A stretch of DNA of 64,000 nt from Halorubrum xinjiangense (GCF_900102375.1 NZ_FNBO01000001.1:372001-436000), one strand, 5' to 3'. Positions 51,944 through 60,593 are shown, numbered from the stretch's first letter. The notes: generated by a model from the letters alone, not told the origin. Translations and numbers: made by a program.

Positions 51944-53329
51944 ATGCGCCTGTTCTGGCACCGAGGCGACGCGCGGACGCGGGACAACGCCGGCCTCGCG
52001 GCCGCGGCTCGAGACGGAGATGTCGTGCCGGCGTTCGTGTACGATTCCGACCTGCTCGCGACGGTCGGCGCGCGCCAGCGCGCCCTCTTCCTCCGCAACG
52101 TGAAGCGACTGGAGGAGCGGTACCGCGAACTCGGGAGCGACCTGATCGTCCGCGCGGGCGATCCCGAGGCGGTCCTCGTCGACCTCGCCGGCGAGTACGA
52201 CGCCGAGACGGTGGTCTACAACGACCACTACCGGCCGGCACGGCGGAACCGACAGCGAGCGGTCGAGGACGCGCTCGCCGAGGCCGGCGTCGAGATGGAC
52301 TCGCGGACCGACCTCGTGTTGGTCGATCCCGGGCGGCTGGAGGCGCGCTATCCGAACCACAGTCAGTTCCACGGCGATTGGGAGGCCGTGCCGAAGCGCG
52401 GGCCGTACGCGGAGCCCGACCCGGACGCGCTGGCCGATGTACGCGACGGGAAGACCGTCCCCGAGCCCGACGTCGACATCGACCTCCCGGAGGCGGGATA
52501 CGAGGCCGCCCGCGAGCGGTTCGAGGAGTTCCTCGATTACGGGATCACCTCGTACAACGACACCCGCGACGACCTCGCGCGGGCGGTGGAGGCGCCGACC
52601 CACGCCGTCTCGCGGCTGTCGCCGTACATCGCGACCGGGGCGATCGGGATCCGGGAGCTGTGGGCCGGCGCGAGCGACGTCTACGAGGCCGTGACCGGCG
52701 GCGAACGCCGCAACGTCGACAAGTACCGGTACGAGCTGTCGTGGCGCGAGCAGATGTACCACCTGCTGTACTACAACCCGGAGCTGGCCGTCTCGAACTA
52801 CAAGTCGTTCCCGAACGAGATCGCGTGGCGCGACGACGACGCGGCGTTCGAGGCGTGGACGCGCGGCGAGACCGGCTACCCGCTCGTCGACGCGGGGATG
52901 CGCCAGCTGAACGCGGAGGGGTACGTCCACAACCGCCCGCGGCAGGTCGTCGCGAGCTTCCTGACGAAGCACCTCCTGATCGACTGGCGGCGCGGCGCGC
53001 GCTACTTCACGAAGCAGCTGATCGACCACGACTACGCCTCGAACCACGGCGCGTGGCAGTGGACGGCCTCCACCGGCACCGACTCCGTCGACGTGCGCAT
53101 CTTCGACCCGGTGAGCCAGATGGCGAAGTACGACGAAGACGCGCGCTTCGTGAAGGCGTACGTCCCGGAGCTTTCGGACGTGCCGGCGGGGAAGGTCGTC
53201 GACTGGCCGACCCTCTCGCGCGGGGAGCGCGAGGAGCTGGCGCCCGACTACCCGCACCCGATCGTCGACCGGAACGAGGGGTACGAGCGGGCCCAGCGCG
53301 TCTTCGAGGAAGCGCTCGGGAAGCGGTGA
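51944..53329 (+). CDS. phr: Deoxyribodipyrimidine photolyase (CPD class I-like)
   Basis: The protein has 461 residues from the ATG at 51944. The N-terminal antenna domain starts MRLFWHRGDARTRDNAGLAA. The C-terminal FAD domain carries KYRYELSWREQMYHLLYYNP, NRPRQVVASFLTKHLLIDWR and HDYASNHGAWQWTASTGTDS with RIFDPVSQMAKYD. Trp residues of the electron-transfer chain are present. It repairs cyclobutane pyrimidine dimers with blue light. Divergent from the Hsp20 genes, fitting stress-related clustering. Confidence 0.95.
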   Translation: MRLFWHRGDARTRDNAGLAAAARDGDVVPAFVYDSDLLATVGARQRALFLRNVKRLEERYRELGSDLIVRAGDPEAVLVDLAGEYDAETVVYNDHYRPARRNRQRAVEDALAEAGVEMDSRTDLVLVDPGRLEARYPNHSQFHGDWEAVPKRGPYAEPDPDALADVRDGKTVPEPDVDIDLPEAGYEAARERFEEFLDYGITSYNDTRDDLARAVEAPTHAVSRLSPYIATGAIGIRELWAGASDVYEAVTGGERRNVDKYRYELSWREQMYHLLYYNPELAVSNYKSFPNEIAWRDDDAAFEAWTRGETGYPLVDAGMRQLNAEGYVHNRPRQVVASFLTKHLLIDWRRGARYFTKQLIDHDYASNHGAWQWTASTGTDSVDVRIFDPVSQMAKYDEDARFVKAYVPELSDVPAGKVVDWPTLSRGEREELAPDYPHPIVDRNEGYERAQRVFEEALGKR

Positions 53330-53405
53330 GGCCGGGTAGTAAACGCGTCTGTACCGGCGTTCCGAAACCGAGTTCTTTTGCGGGGACCGGGCGAACACCG
53401 CGCCC

Positions 53406-54668
53406 ATGTCCCCGGTCACGATCGACGACGTCGAGGCCGCCGCCGGGCGGCTCGCCGGCACCGACATCGTCCAGCGGACGCCCGTCGAGCGGAGCCGGTC
53501 GCTAAGCGAGCGGTGCGGCGCCGACGTGCGCCTGAAGATGGAGCACCTCCAGCGCACCGGCTCGTTCAAGACGCGCGGCGCGTACAACGCGATCTCGCTG
53601 GCGATCGGCGGGTCGGGAGCGGGGAACGACGAGCCCGCGATCGAGCGCGTCGTGGCCGCGAGCGCGGGCAACCACGCGCAGGGGGTGGCGCTGGCGGCGG
53701 CGGACGCCGGGATCGACGCGACGATCGTGATGCCGGAGTCGGCGCCAGCGGCGAAGATCGAGGCGACCCGCGCGTACGGGGCCGAGGTCGTCCTCCGCGG
53801 GAACGCCTTTTCGGAGGCGATGGCGCACGCACAGACGCTGGTCGACGACCCGGGGACGCGGTTCGTCCACGCGTTCGACGACCCGGACGTGGTCGCCGGG
53901 CAGGGGACGCTCGGCCTGGAGGTGCTCGACCAGGTGCCCGACGTCGACACGGTCCTCGTCCCGGTGGGCGGCGGCGGGCTCGCGGGCGGCGTCGCGACCG
54001 CAATAAAGGCGCGCTCGCCCGAGACGCGCGTGGTGGGGGTCCAAACCGAGGGCGCCTCCACGCTCTCGGAGAGCCTCGCGGCCGGCGAGCTCGTGACGCG
54101 CGACGAGCCCGACACCATCGCCGACGGCATCGCGACCGGCGGGCTGAGCGACCTCACGTTCGGCCTCCTCGACGAGCACCTCGACGAGGTGGTCGTCGTG
54201 AGCGACGACGACGTGGCGGCCGCCATCCTGCTGCTCTTGGAGCGCGCCAAGCAGCTGGTCGAGGGTGCGGGCGCGACCGCCGCGGCCGCCCTGCTGAACG
54301 ACGACGCGCTCGACGAACTCGAGTTGGCCGGCGAGACGGTCGTTCCGCTCCTCTGTGGCGGCAACATCGACGTGACGACGCTGAAGGAGGTGGTGACCCA
54401 CGCCCTCGTCGACCGCGACCAGCTGATCGAGCTCGCCGTCCGCATCGACGACACCCCCGGGACGATGGGCGAGATAGCGACTTTGATCGGCGGCGAGCGC
54501 GCGAACATCCGGACGGTGCGCCACGAGCGGAGCCGCCCGGACCTGCCGGTCGGCGACGCTGACCTCGTGTTCGAGGTGGAGACGAACGGCCCGGCCCACG
54601 TCGACCGCGTCCTCAAGGCGGTGCGCGAGGCCGGCTACGAGGTGGAGTGGACGACCCAAGAGGCGTGA
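53406..54668 (+). CDS. ilvA: Threonine ammonia-lyase (threonine deaminase)
   Basis: This 420-residue PLP fold-type II enzyme has the Lys in GSFKTRGAYNAIS (K55), ASAGNHAQGVALAA for phosphate contact, the glycine loop VPVGGGGLAGGVATAI and LLCGGNIDV near the C-terminal part. An ACT-type regulatory domain ends the protein (VRIDDTPGTMGEIATLIGGE). It converts Thr to 2-oxobutanoate, the first step of isoleucine synthesis. It is followed by repeat copy 3. Confidence 0.95.
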   Translation: MSPVTIDDVEAAAGRLAGTDIVQRTPVERSRSLSERCGADVRLKMEHLQRTGSFKTRGAYNAISLAIGGSGAGNDEPAIERVVAASAGNHAQGVALAAADAGIDATIVMPESAPAAKIEATRAYGAEVVLRGNAFSEAMAHAQTLVDDPGTRFVHAFDDPDVVAGQGTLGLEVLDQVPDVDTVLVPVGGGGLAGGVATAIKARSPETRVVGVQTEGASTLSESLAAGELVTRDEPDTIADGIATGGLSDLTFGLLDEHLDEVVVVSDDDVAAAILLLLERAKQLVEGAGATAAAALLNDDALDELELAGETVVPLLCGGNIDVTTLKEVVTHALVDRDQLIELAVRIDDTPGTMGEIATLIGGERANIRTVRHERSRPDLPVGDADLVFEVETNGPAHVDRVLKAVREAGYEVEWTTQEA

Positions 54669-54701
54669 GAGGCGGGATCGTTGATTTATAAATAGAATCA
54701 C

Positions 54702-54982
54702 GGTGGCGCGTGCCGACGAGCGCCCGCAGGGCGCGAGTCGCACGCGCGAGGGACGCCGCGAGCGACGCGGGCGACCGAAGGGAGCCCCGAGCGAGCGGCG
54801 AGGTTGGGGAGGCGTGAGGCTGCGGTGTTGTGTGGGGCGGGACTCAAAGGGGCAACCGCGAGGGCGCCGGAGGCGACGTAAGCACCGGAACGAGGGAGCG
54901 GAGCGACCGAGTGAGGAGCGCAACGAGCGTCCGGCGCCCTTGCGGTTGGGGCTTTGGCGGTGTTCGTCGGACCGCCATTGGA
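54702..54982 (+). repeat. Structured dispersed repeat, copy 3
   Basis: It follows TTTATAAATAG by 10 nt, as in copy 1. Hairpin 1 pairs GCGCGTGC with GCACGCGC and GCGCCC with GGGCGC. Hairpin 2 pairs CGCCGC with GCGGCG. The block GGGGAGGCGTGAGGCTGCGG is present. Hairpin 3 has a 19-bp stem (54853-54871 with 54930-54948, one G-T wobble), with CAAAG/CTTTG and GGG/GGG at its base and CGACGTAAGCACCG and GAGGAGCGCAACGAG inside. The tail ends soon after GCTTTGGCGGTGTTCGTCG and lacks the final TTATAA. Lies between ilvA and the HTH membrane protein gene. Confidence 0.85.
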
Positions 54983-55079
54983 GAGCTAGAAGCGGACTGC
55001 CAGACCAATCCCGCGAATTACTATCCTCAAATCATGTACTGTAGAAAATATTATCAATGTGCCGTAAATTATCCCAGAT

Positions 55080-55460
55080 ATGGGAAACGGTTCCAAGACG
55101 GATCTACAGCGGGAGATCCTCCTCACATGGCGGGAAAATCCAAACGCCACGAACCAGGAAATCGCGGACGCGTGTGACTGTTCGGCGTCGTACGTCAGTC
55201 AAGTCAAGAATCGATTCGACGGGTACGACGAGTTCGACGCGATGATGGACAGAGAGGACGCCGAATTAGAGCAGATGTTCGGAGAAAACATCTTCGGGGG
55301 CAGCGGAACTGTACCGGGGGCAGTGGAGTCGGAAGGAGCCGGGATCACAGAGCAGTGGGAGGATATCCCCAACAATATTCCGGGGTTGCTGATCAAGCTC
55401 ATCGTTGTGATGGTGCTCGGATACGCGGTGGTCCAAGTGGGGATGATACTCTTTCTCTGA
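55080..55460 (+). CDS. HTH protein with C-terminal membrane helix
   Basis: This 126-residue protein has an N-terminal helix-turn-helix (REILLTWRENPNATNQEIADACDC, then SASYVSQVKNRFDGYDEFD), an acidic linker and one C-terminal membrane helix (GLLIKLIVVMVLGYAVVQVG). DNA binding at the membrane is thus likely. A run of AT-rich DNA with TATA-like segments lies 20-60 nt upstream. The gene is less G+C-rich than housekeeping neighbours and sits between two repeat copies; it may be a recent acquisition. Confidence 0.8.
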   Translation: MGNGSKTDLQREILLTWRENPNATNQEIADACDCSASYVSQVKNRFDGYDEFDAMMDREDAELEQMFGENIFGGSGTVPGAVESEGAGITEQWEDIPNNIPGLLIKLIVVMVLGYAVVQVGMILFL

Positions 55461-55515
55461 GTTTTGAAGGACACGAACGCGGAGAACGGTGGGGTGGGTC
55501 CGTTTGATCCGACGA

Positions 55516-55523
55516 TTTAAAAG
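55516..55523 (+). promoter_or_regulatory. TATA-like box of cysS
   Basis: TTTAAAAG is centred 27 nt before the cysS ATG at 55547. Confidence 0.6.
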
Positions 55524-55546
55524 CTCACCTCGGCAACCGTCTCGTA

Positions 55547-57046
55547 ATGAGTCTCGTCGTTACCGACACCCTGGAAGACGAGCGCGTCGAGTTCACGGCC
55601 GACGGCGACGTCACGCTGTACGTCTGCGGCCTGACGGTGTCGGACGACCCCCACCTCGGGCACGCTCGCCTGTGGTTCCACGCCGACGTCCTCCACCGGT
55701 GGCTCGAACACGTCGGCTACGACGTTCGCCACGTCGAGAACGTCACCGACGTCAACGAGAAGATCACGGCCCGCGTCGGCGAGCGCGACGACTGGGCCGC
55801 GGAGCGCGACGTGGCCGAGACGTTCACGGCGACCGTCTTCGATTCGATGCGCGGGCTGAACCTGAAACGGGCCGAGGTGTACCCCCGAGTCACCGAGCAC
55901 GTCCCGGAGATCGTCGACCTCGTCGAGACGCTGATCGCGAAGGGGTACGCCTACGAGTCGAACGGCTCCGTCTACTTCGACGTGACCGGCTTCGACGAGT
56001 ACGGGAAGCTCTCGAACCAGGACGTCGAGGACCTCGAGGCGCAGGGCGAACCCGACGAGCGGTCCGAGAAGCGAAACCCCGCCGACTTCGCCCTCTGGAA
56101 GGCCGACGGCGTGAGCGAGGCCGCCGCGCGCGAGCACGCGAAACACGACCACGGCGGCGAGACGCCGAGCGGCGAGACGTGGGACTCGCCGTGGGGCGAG
56201 GGGCGTCCCGGGTGGCACGTCGAGTGCTCGGCGATGTCGACGACGCACCTCGGCGACACGCTCGACATCCACATGGGCGGGCGCGACCTCGTCTTCCCGC
56301 ACCACGAAAACGAGATCGCACAGTCGGAGGCGGCCACCAGCGAGGCGTTCGCGCGCCACTGGCTCCACGTCGGCCTGTTAGAGATGGACGGCGAGAAGAT
56401 GTCCTCGTCGATCGGTAACTTCTGGACCGTGCCGGACGCCTTAGAGGAGCTCGGCGTCAACGTGATCCGCACGTTCTACGCCGGCGCCGCCTACCGCTCC
56501 GAGCAGGCGCTCACCGAGGAGACGATCGCCGAGGCCGAGGAGCGCTGGGAGCGCCTCTCGCGCACCTACGACCGCGCGGTCGAGGCGCTGGACTCGACCG
56601 AGGCCAGCGCGAAGGCGGCGGATTCAGACCTCCGCGAGGCGGTCGAAACCGCCCGAAAAGAGTTCGTGGCCGCGATGAACGACGACCTCAACCTCCGGGA
56701 GGCGACCGCGGCGCTCTTGGACCTCACCGACGCGGTGAACCGGCACGTGGACGCGGTCGACGAGGCGGCCGCAGACGCCGACTCCGCGTACGACTACCGC
56801 GGGCTCCGCGAGGCGGTCGAGGCGTTCGAAGCGCTCGGCGGCGACGTGCTCGGCCTCCAGTTCGAGTCGCCGAGCGAGGGCGACGTGGACCTCGCCGGCG
56901 AGCTGGTCGAGCTGGTGCTGGACGTGCGCGCAGCAGAGCGCGAAGCGGGGAACTACGAGCGTGCCGACGAGCTCCGCGACGCGCTTCGCGAGGTCGGCGT
57001 CGAAATTGAGGACGGCCCCGACGGCGCGACGTATCGGTTCGAGTAA
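55547..57046 (+). CDS. cysS: Cysteinyl-tRNA synthetase
   Basis: This 499-residue class I synthetase has the active-site HLGH (residues 36-39, equal to HIGH) preceded by the zinc-ligand YVCGLTV (C27). GWHVECSAMSTTHLGDTLDIH follows and the KMSKS equivalent is GEKMSSSIGNFW. The C-terminal anticodon-binding helices close the protein. DNA upstream has a perfect TATA spacing. The gene lies between repeat copies 3 and 4 that face each other. Confidence 0.96.
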   Translation: MSLVVTDTLEDERVEFTADGDVTLYVCGLTVSDDPHLGHARLWFHADVLHRWLEHVGYDVRHVENVTDVNEKITARVGERDDWAAERDVAETFTATVFDSMRGLNLKRAEVYPRVTEHVPEIVDLVETLIAKGYAYESNGSVYFDVTGFDEYGKLSNQDVEDLEAQGEPDERSEKRNPADFALWKADGVSEAAAREHAKHDHGGETPSGETWDSPWGEGRPGWHVECSAMSTTHLGDTLDIHMGGRDLVFPHHENEIAQSEAATSEAFARHWLHVGLLEMDGEKMSSSIGNFWTVPDALEELGVNVIRTFYAGAAYRSEQALTEETIAEAEERWERLSRTYDRAVEALDSTEASAKAADSDLREAVETARKEFVAAMNDDLNLREATAALLDLTDAVNRHVDAVDEAAADADSAYDYRGLREAVEAFEALGGDVLGLQFESPSEGDVDLAGELVELVLDVRAAEREAGNYERADELRDALREVGVEIEDGPDGATYRFE

Positions 57047-57113
57047 TACGCTGATTCGATTCTCGTTGAAGTAGCCGTTAGAACGGTGGTAGTTGCTGAG
57101 TCCTCGGCGATTA

Positions 57114-57393
57114 CTTATAAACTGTTGCCAGCGGATCGACGAGGAACACCGCCAAAGCCCCAGCCGCGCTCGGCTCCCACAGCTCGCTGCGCTCCTCAGT
57201 CGCTCGCGCTGCTCGCTCCTTGCGGTGCTTGCGTCGCTGGGGTTCGCCGAGCGCGGCTGCCCCTTTGAATCCCACCCTTACCGCACAGCAACCGCACCTC
57301 ACGCCTCCCCAGCCTCGTCGGCCTCCCTCCGGTCGGCCGACTCCCTCGCGCGTGCGACTCGCGCCCTTTGGGCGCTCGTCGGCACGCGCCACC
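57114..57393 (-). repeat. Structured dispersed repeat, copy 4
   Basis: Minus-strand copy downstream of cysS. It keeps GGTGGCGCGTGC, the hairpin GCGCGTGC/GCACGCGC with inner GCGCCC/GGGCGC, hairpin 2 GTCGGCC/GGCCGAC, the block GGGGAGGCGTGAGG, and hairpin 3 with a perfect 14-bp stem (57161-57174 with 57246-57259). CAAAG/CTTTG and GGG/GGG at the stem base and the loop blocks CGACGCAAGCACCG and GAGGAGCGCAGCGAG are intact. It ends in TTATAA at 57115-57120. Confidence 0.85.
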
Positions 57394-57511
57394 ACACAAG
57401 TAACAACGTTTTTAATGAGTAGTAGAATATCTGAGACTGTCTTCCCACCGTCGTAGCCGTAGCACCGTGCTGCGGGCGGCCGGTTGTCACCCGTCATGTG
57501 ACGCTAGAACC

Positions 57512-58435
57512 ATGTCTACGGAGATTACCACCAGACTCGACGCACAATTCGACACGTGTAGTGTGGTCCAGCAGATTCACGACGTGCCGCCACACGCGGT
57601 GTACGAGGTGACTGTCGATGGACGGCGTGCCGTTTACAAGACAGATACCGGACAAACTGGACGTGCCGCAATGGAGGGGCACGTCACGAGATTCGTCGGC
57701 GAAAATACGACGATTCCCGTTCCGGAGACGCTGTACGTCGGAGACGACTACTATGTCGCCGCGTGGCACGACGACGCACCTGCGCCGGACGATGGGCAGA
57801 CCGCAGACGAAGACTGGGCATTCGCCGCCGGAGCGGGATTGGCACGACTCCACGACGAGACGGCTCCGTTGGTCGACAGCTACGGTGCGTTCCGATCGAC
57901 TGCTGGTGGACTCTCCGTCGATGGACACGAGCAGTGGCACGAGGCTGCCACCGACTACGTACGTGGTCGCCGACCAGTGCTCGACCGACACGGCCATGCC
58001 GACATGGCGGATCTTGTCCTCAAGTATCTGGAGGCGCATCCCAACGCGTTCGCCGGGGCCGGTGAGGCGGTCTGCTGTCACGGGTGGGCGACACCCGACC
58101 ACGTCTCTGTGGTTGACGAAGAGATCGCCTGTCTCTTAGATTTCGAACACGCGATCGCCGCGCCGGTCGAATACGATTACTGGCGGGCTGTCGGACCGAC
58201 GTTCGGACCCGACAGCGACGATGACGCCCGAAACGCGTTCCGCAAAGGCTACGAATCTATCCGCTCGCTACCGGACGAGTTCGACCGACGCGCTCCACTG
58301 TATGCCCTCTTGAATTTCGTCTTCTTCTTCGAGTCGCTGTATGTTCAGGATCAGCATGGTCCAGCCGAAACGGCTGAGAAAGCAGCGCAGTTCCGGAAGA
58401 CAATCAATAACATCCTCGACGACCTCAAAGCGTAG
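57512..58435 (+). CDS. APH/choline-kinase-like phosphotransferase
   Basis: The protein has 307 residues from the ATG at 57512 (MSTEITTRLDAQFDTCSVVQ). The phosphotransferase pattern is present: an ATP-binding VYKTDTGQTGRAAMEGHVTR, the catalytic loop CCHGWATPDHVSV (usual H-G-D-x-x-x-x-N, here altered to HGWATPDH) and metal site ACLLDFEHAIAAP with D-F-E. The replaced loop residues make full kinase activity doubtful. The substrate is unknown (aminoglycosides, homoserine or others). Codon use looks less G+C-biased than most neighbours, and repeat copy 4 precedes it. Confidence 0.8.
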   Translation: MSTEITTRLDAQFDTCSVVQQIHDVPPHAVYEVTVDGRRAVYKTDTGQTGRAAMEGHVTRFVGENTTIPVPETLYVGDDYYVAAWHDDAPAPDDGQTADEDWAFAAGAGLARLHDETAPLVDSYGAFRSTAGGLSVDGHEQWHEAATDYVRGRRPVLDRHGHADMADLVLKYLEAHPNAFAGAGEAVCCHGWATPDHVSVVDEEIACLLDFEHAIAAPVEYDYWRAVGPTFGPDSDDDARNAFRKGYESIRSLPDEFDRRAPLYALLNFVFFFESLYVQDQHGPAETAEKAAQFRKTINNILDDLKA

Positions 58436-58513
58436 CATCACGCGTCGACGAGAAGAGCAGTCAGCGAATATCGGATCGGCGGCGTCGGGCCGCCGTCTTC
58501 CGAGGTCCAGGCC

Positions 58514-59320
58514 TCAATCCAGCACGTGTTCCGTGTCGTACGAGCCGAGCACCTTGACCCAGCCGTTGTCCGCGATGGCCTCGACGTCCTCGACCGCCTT
58601 CGCCATGTGGTCCTCGTAGAGACCGGCGTCGACGTCGAAGTGGAATAGGTAGTCACCGAGACGCTCGCCGCTCGGGCGCGACTCGATCCGCGAGAGGTTG
58701 AGGTTGCGGTCGGCGAACGCCTCCAACAGTTCGAGCAGGAGCCCGGGGTAGTTCGCGTTCGGGTAGACGATCAGCGTGGTCTTCCCGCCGGCGTCGGAGC
58801 GCGCGGACTCGGGCGCGACGACGAGGAACCGAGTCGCGTTCGAGGTTCGGTCCTGAATGTCCTGCGCGAGGATAGAGAGGTCATCGCCGGCGTTGTCCGG
58901 GTGACCGATCCCGGCGACGCGGGCGTCCTCGCGGGCGCGCTCGACCCCGCGGGCCGTCGAGGCGACCGCTTCGAGGCCCGCGTCGGGGTAGTTCGCCTCC
59001 AGCCAGTTGCGACACTGCGCGAGCGCCTGCGAGTGGCTCGCGACGACGTCGAACCCGTCGTCCTGCGCGAGGAGGGCGTGGCGGATCGGCGTGACGACCT
59101 CGCGGGTGACGGCGACGTCGTAGTCGGCGAGCGCGTCGAGGCTCTCCGTGACGGAGCCCTCGATGCTGTTCTCGATGGGGACGACCCCGCGCTCGAACTC
59201 GCCGTCTGCGACGGCGTCGACGATGGCGGTGACCGATTCGCGGAACGACACCTCGGCAGCGACGGCGCGGGCGGCGCGGTGCGAGTACGTGCCGGCGGGG
59301 CCCAGCGTGACGGCGTTCAT
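58514..59320 (-). CDS. pheA: Prephenate dehydratase
   Basis: The protein has 268 residues from the ATG at 59320. The catalytic domain has LGPAGTYSHRAARAVA, ERGVVPIENSIEGSVTESLDAL and QDRTSNATRFLVVAPES (TRF motif). The C-terminal ACT domain (ANYPGLLLELLEAFADRNLN, SRIESRPSGERLGDYLFHFD) senses phenylalanine. It makes phenylpyruvate for phenylalanine synthesis. There is no fused chorismate mutase, as usual in archaea. Confidence 0.95.
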   Translation of the reverse strand: MNAVTLGPAGTYSHRAARAVAAEVSFRESVTAIVDAVADGEFERGVVPIENSIEGSVTESLDALADYDVAVTREVVTPIRHALLAQDDGFDVVASHSQALAQCRNWLEANYPDAGLEAVASTARGVERAREDARVAGIGHPDNAGDDLSILAQDIQDRTSNATRFLVVAPESARSDAGGKTTLIVYPNANYPGLLLELLEAFADRNLNLSRIESRPSGERLGDYLFHFDVDAGLYEDHMAKAVEDVEAIADNGWVKVLGSYDTEHVLD

Positions 59321-59409
59321 TACGCCAACGTATCGGCGGCGGTGAGAAAAGCCTGCGGGGCGCGGCGATGTTTCCGGTCCGGTGCGGTCGGCTCCGATCC
59401 CCGGAGGGG

Positions 59410-60591
59410 TCACTCCGCGTCCGGGTCGGTCGGCACGCCGCCGAGGTTCCCCTCGTCGTCGAACCGCTTGGCGCGGAGGAAGCGCGCGCGGTAGCGGTTC
59501 GCGCCCTCCTTCGTGTCCGCCTCGCGGATCTCGTCGGTCCGGCCGTCCGCGACCGCGTCGATAATGTCCTCCACCTGCTCCTTCTCGCTCGGGGTCAGCT
59601 CGAACTCGTACGTCCGGGGCTGTTCGCTCTCCAGCCGCGTCCACTTGCGCGCGGCCGACACCACCACGGAGCAGGGCTCGCGGCAGGGGAAGGCACCGTC
59701 GCCGCCGTCGACGTCGAGGTCGGTGTCCTCGTCGTACTGCCACTCCCGGCGCTTGAGACACTGCGAGTCGTCACAGCAGGCCTCCGCGACCCAGTTGACG
59801 TGTTCGTACCCCTCGCCGCGGTCCCACGTCTTCACCACGCCGTAGATGCCCGACTGGCGCTCCATCGTCTCACGCCAGTGGGTCACGTCCAGCTCGCCCT
59901 CGCGCTCGCGGTGCCAGTTGGCGACCGTCGCGGGGTAGATCGTCTCCACCGTCTCGTAGAGGTCGCGCGGGCCCAGATCGGGGAAGACCCACCCGCCCGC
60001 GAGCGACGGGGCCGTCTTGAGCGGGCGGTACCGCCCCTTCTCGTCGAGAGTGACCAGCTCGCGCGCGCCGAGCGGGTCCTCGTGCGTCTCCAAGTCGTCG
60101 ACCGGGACGCCCGCGTCGTCGGCGTGGCGCAGGTCGTAGCGGCGCTCGCCCCGGTCCGTGATCGTGGCCGTGATCTTCAGCTCGCCCCAGGCGCGCTCGA
60201 TCCCCTCCGCGAGCGCGGCGTACCGGGTCGCGACGGTCTCGCCGTCGGCGTCCTCGATCCAGCGGAGGAAGGCGCGGCGCGGCCCGAACTCGCCGACAAC
60301 GCGCTCGAAGGCGTACCAGTCGGTGACGGCGGCGGCGCGCTCAGACAGCGCCTCGTGAAGCTCGCGCTCCGTCAGGGGCTCCGGGCGGCCGCCGTCGGCG
60401 AGGACGTACCCCCCATCGTCGTCGCGCGCGACGCTGAACCCCTCGAACCGGAGCGGTTCGTCCGGGTCGCGGTCGTCGAGCGCGTCGAGGACCGCGTCGA
60501 AGGCGTCGCCCGGAAGATCGATTACGGGGACTTCGGGCCCGTCAGCGTCCGCCGCGTCCGCAGAGTCCGCGGCCTGCGGCTGGTCGCTCAC
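59410..60591 (-). CDS. DR2241-like Fe-S protein linked to CbiX
   Basis: This 393-residue protein has a large novel N-terminal part rich in charged residues, and a C-terminal region with the Cys pattern ACCDDSQCLKRREWQYDE followed by FPCREPCSVVV, a probable [4Fe-4S] site. This matches the DR2241 domain first seen in a Deinococcus protein that fuses it to CbiX. Here the two are separate genes two bases apart. Start is GTG at 60591. Likely acts with sirohydrochlorin in cobalamin or siroheme synthesis; reaction unknown. Confidence 0.85.
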   Translation of the reverse strand: MSDQPQAADSADAADADGPEVPVIDLPGDAFDAVLDALDDRDPDEPLRFEGFSVARDDDGGYVLADGGRPEPLTERELHEALSERAAAVTDWYAFERVVGEFGPRRAFLRWIEDADGETVATRYAALAEGIERAWGELKITATITDRGERRYDLRHADDAGVPVDDLETHEDPLGARELVTLDEKGRYRPLKTAPSLAGGWVFPDLGPRDLYETVETIYPATVANWHREREGELDVTHWRETMERQSGIYGVVKTWDRGEGYEHVNWVAEACCDDSQCLKRREWQYDEDTDLDVDGGDGAFPCREPCSVVVSAARKWTRLESEQPRTYEFELTPSEKEQVEDIIDAVADGRTDEIREADTKEGANRYRARFLRAKRFDDEGNLGGVPTDPDAE

Positions 60592-60593
60592 GG

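Noticed and set aside
51932-54616. An 894-codon minus-strand frame opposite photolyase and ilvA
   Set aside because: It is antisense to two well-supported genes; its translation is Arg/Ala/Ser-rich without domains.
37485-57497. Short frames inside the repeat copies with shared peptides such as WGGVRLRCC
   Set aside because: The shared peptide follows from conserved DNA. Frames are broken by stem changes and length differences, and the conserved feature is pairing, so I read them as non-coding.
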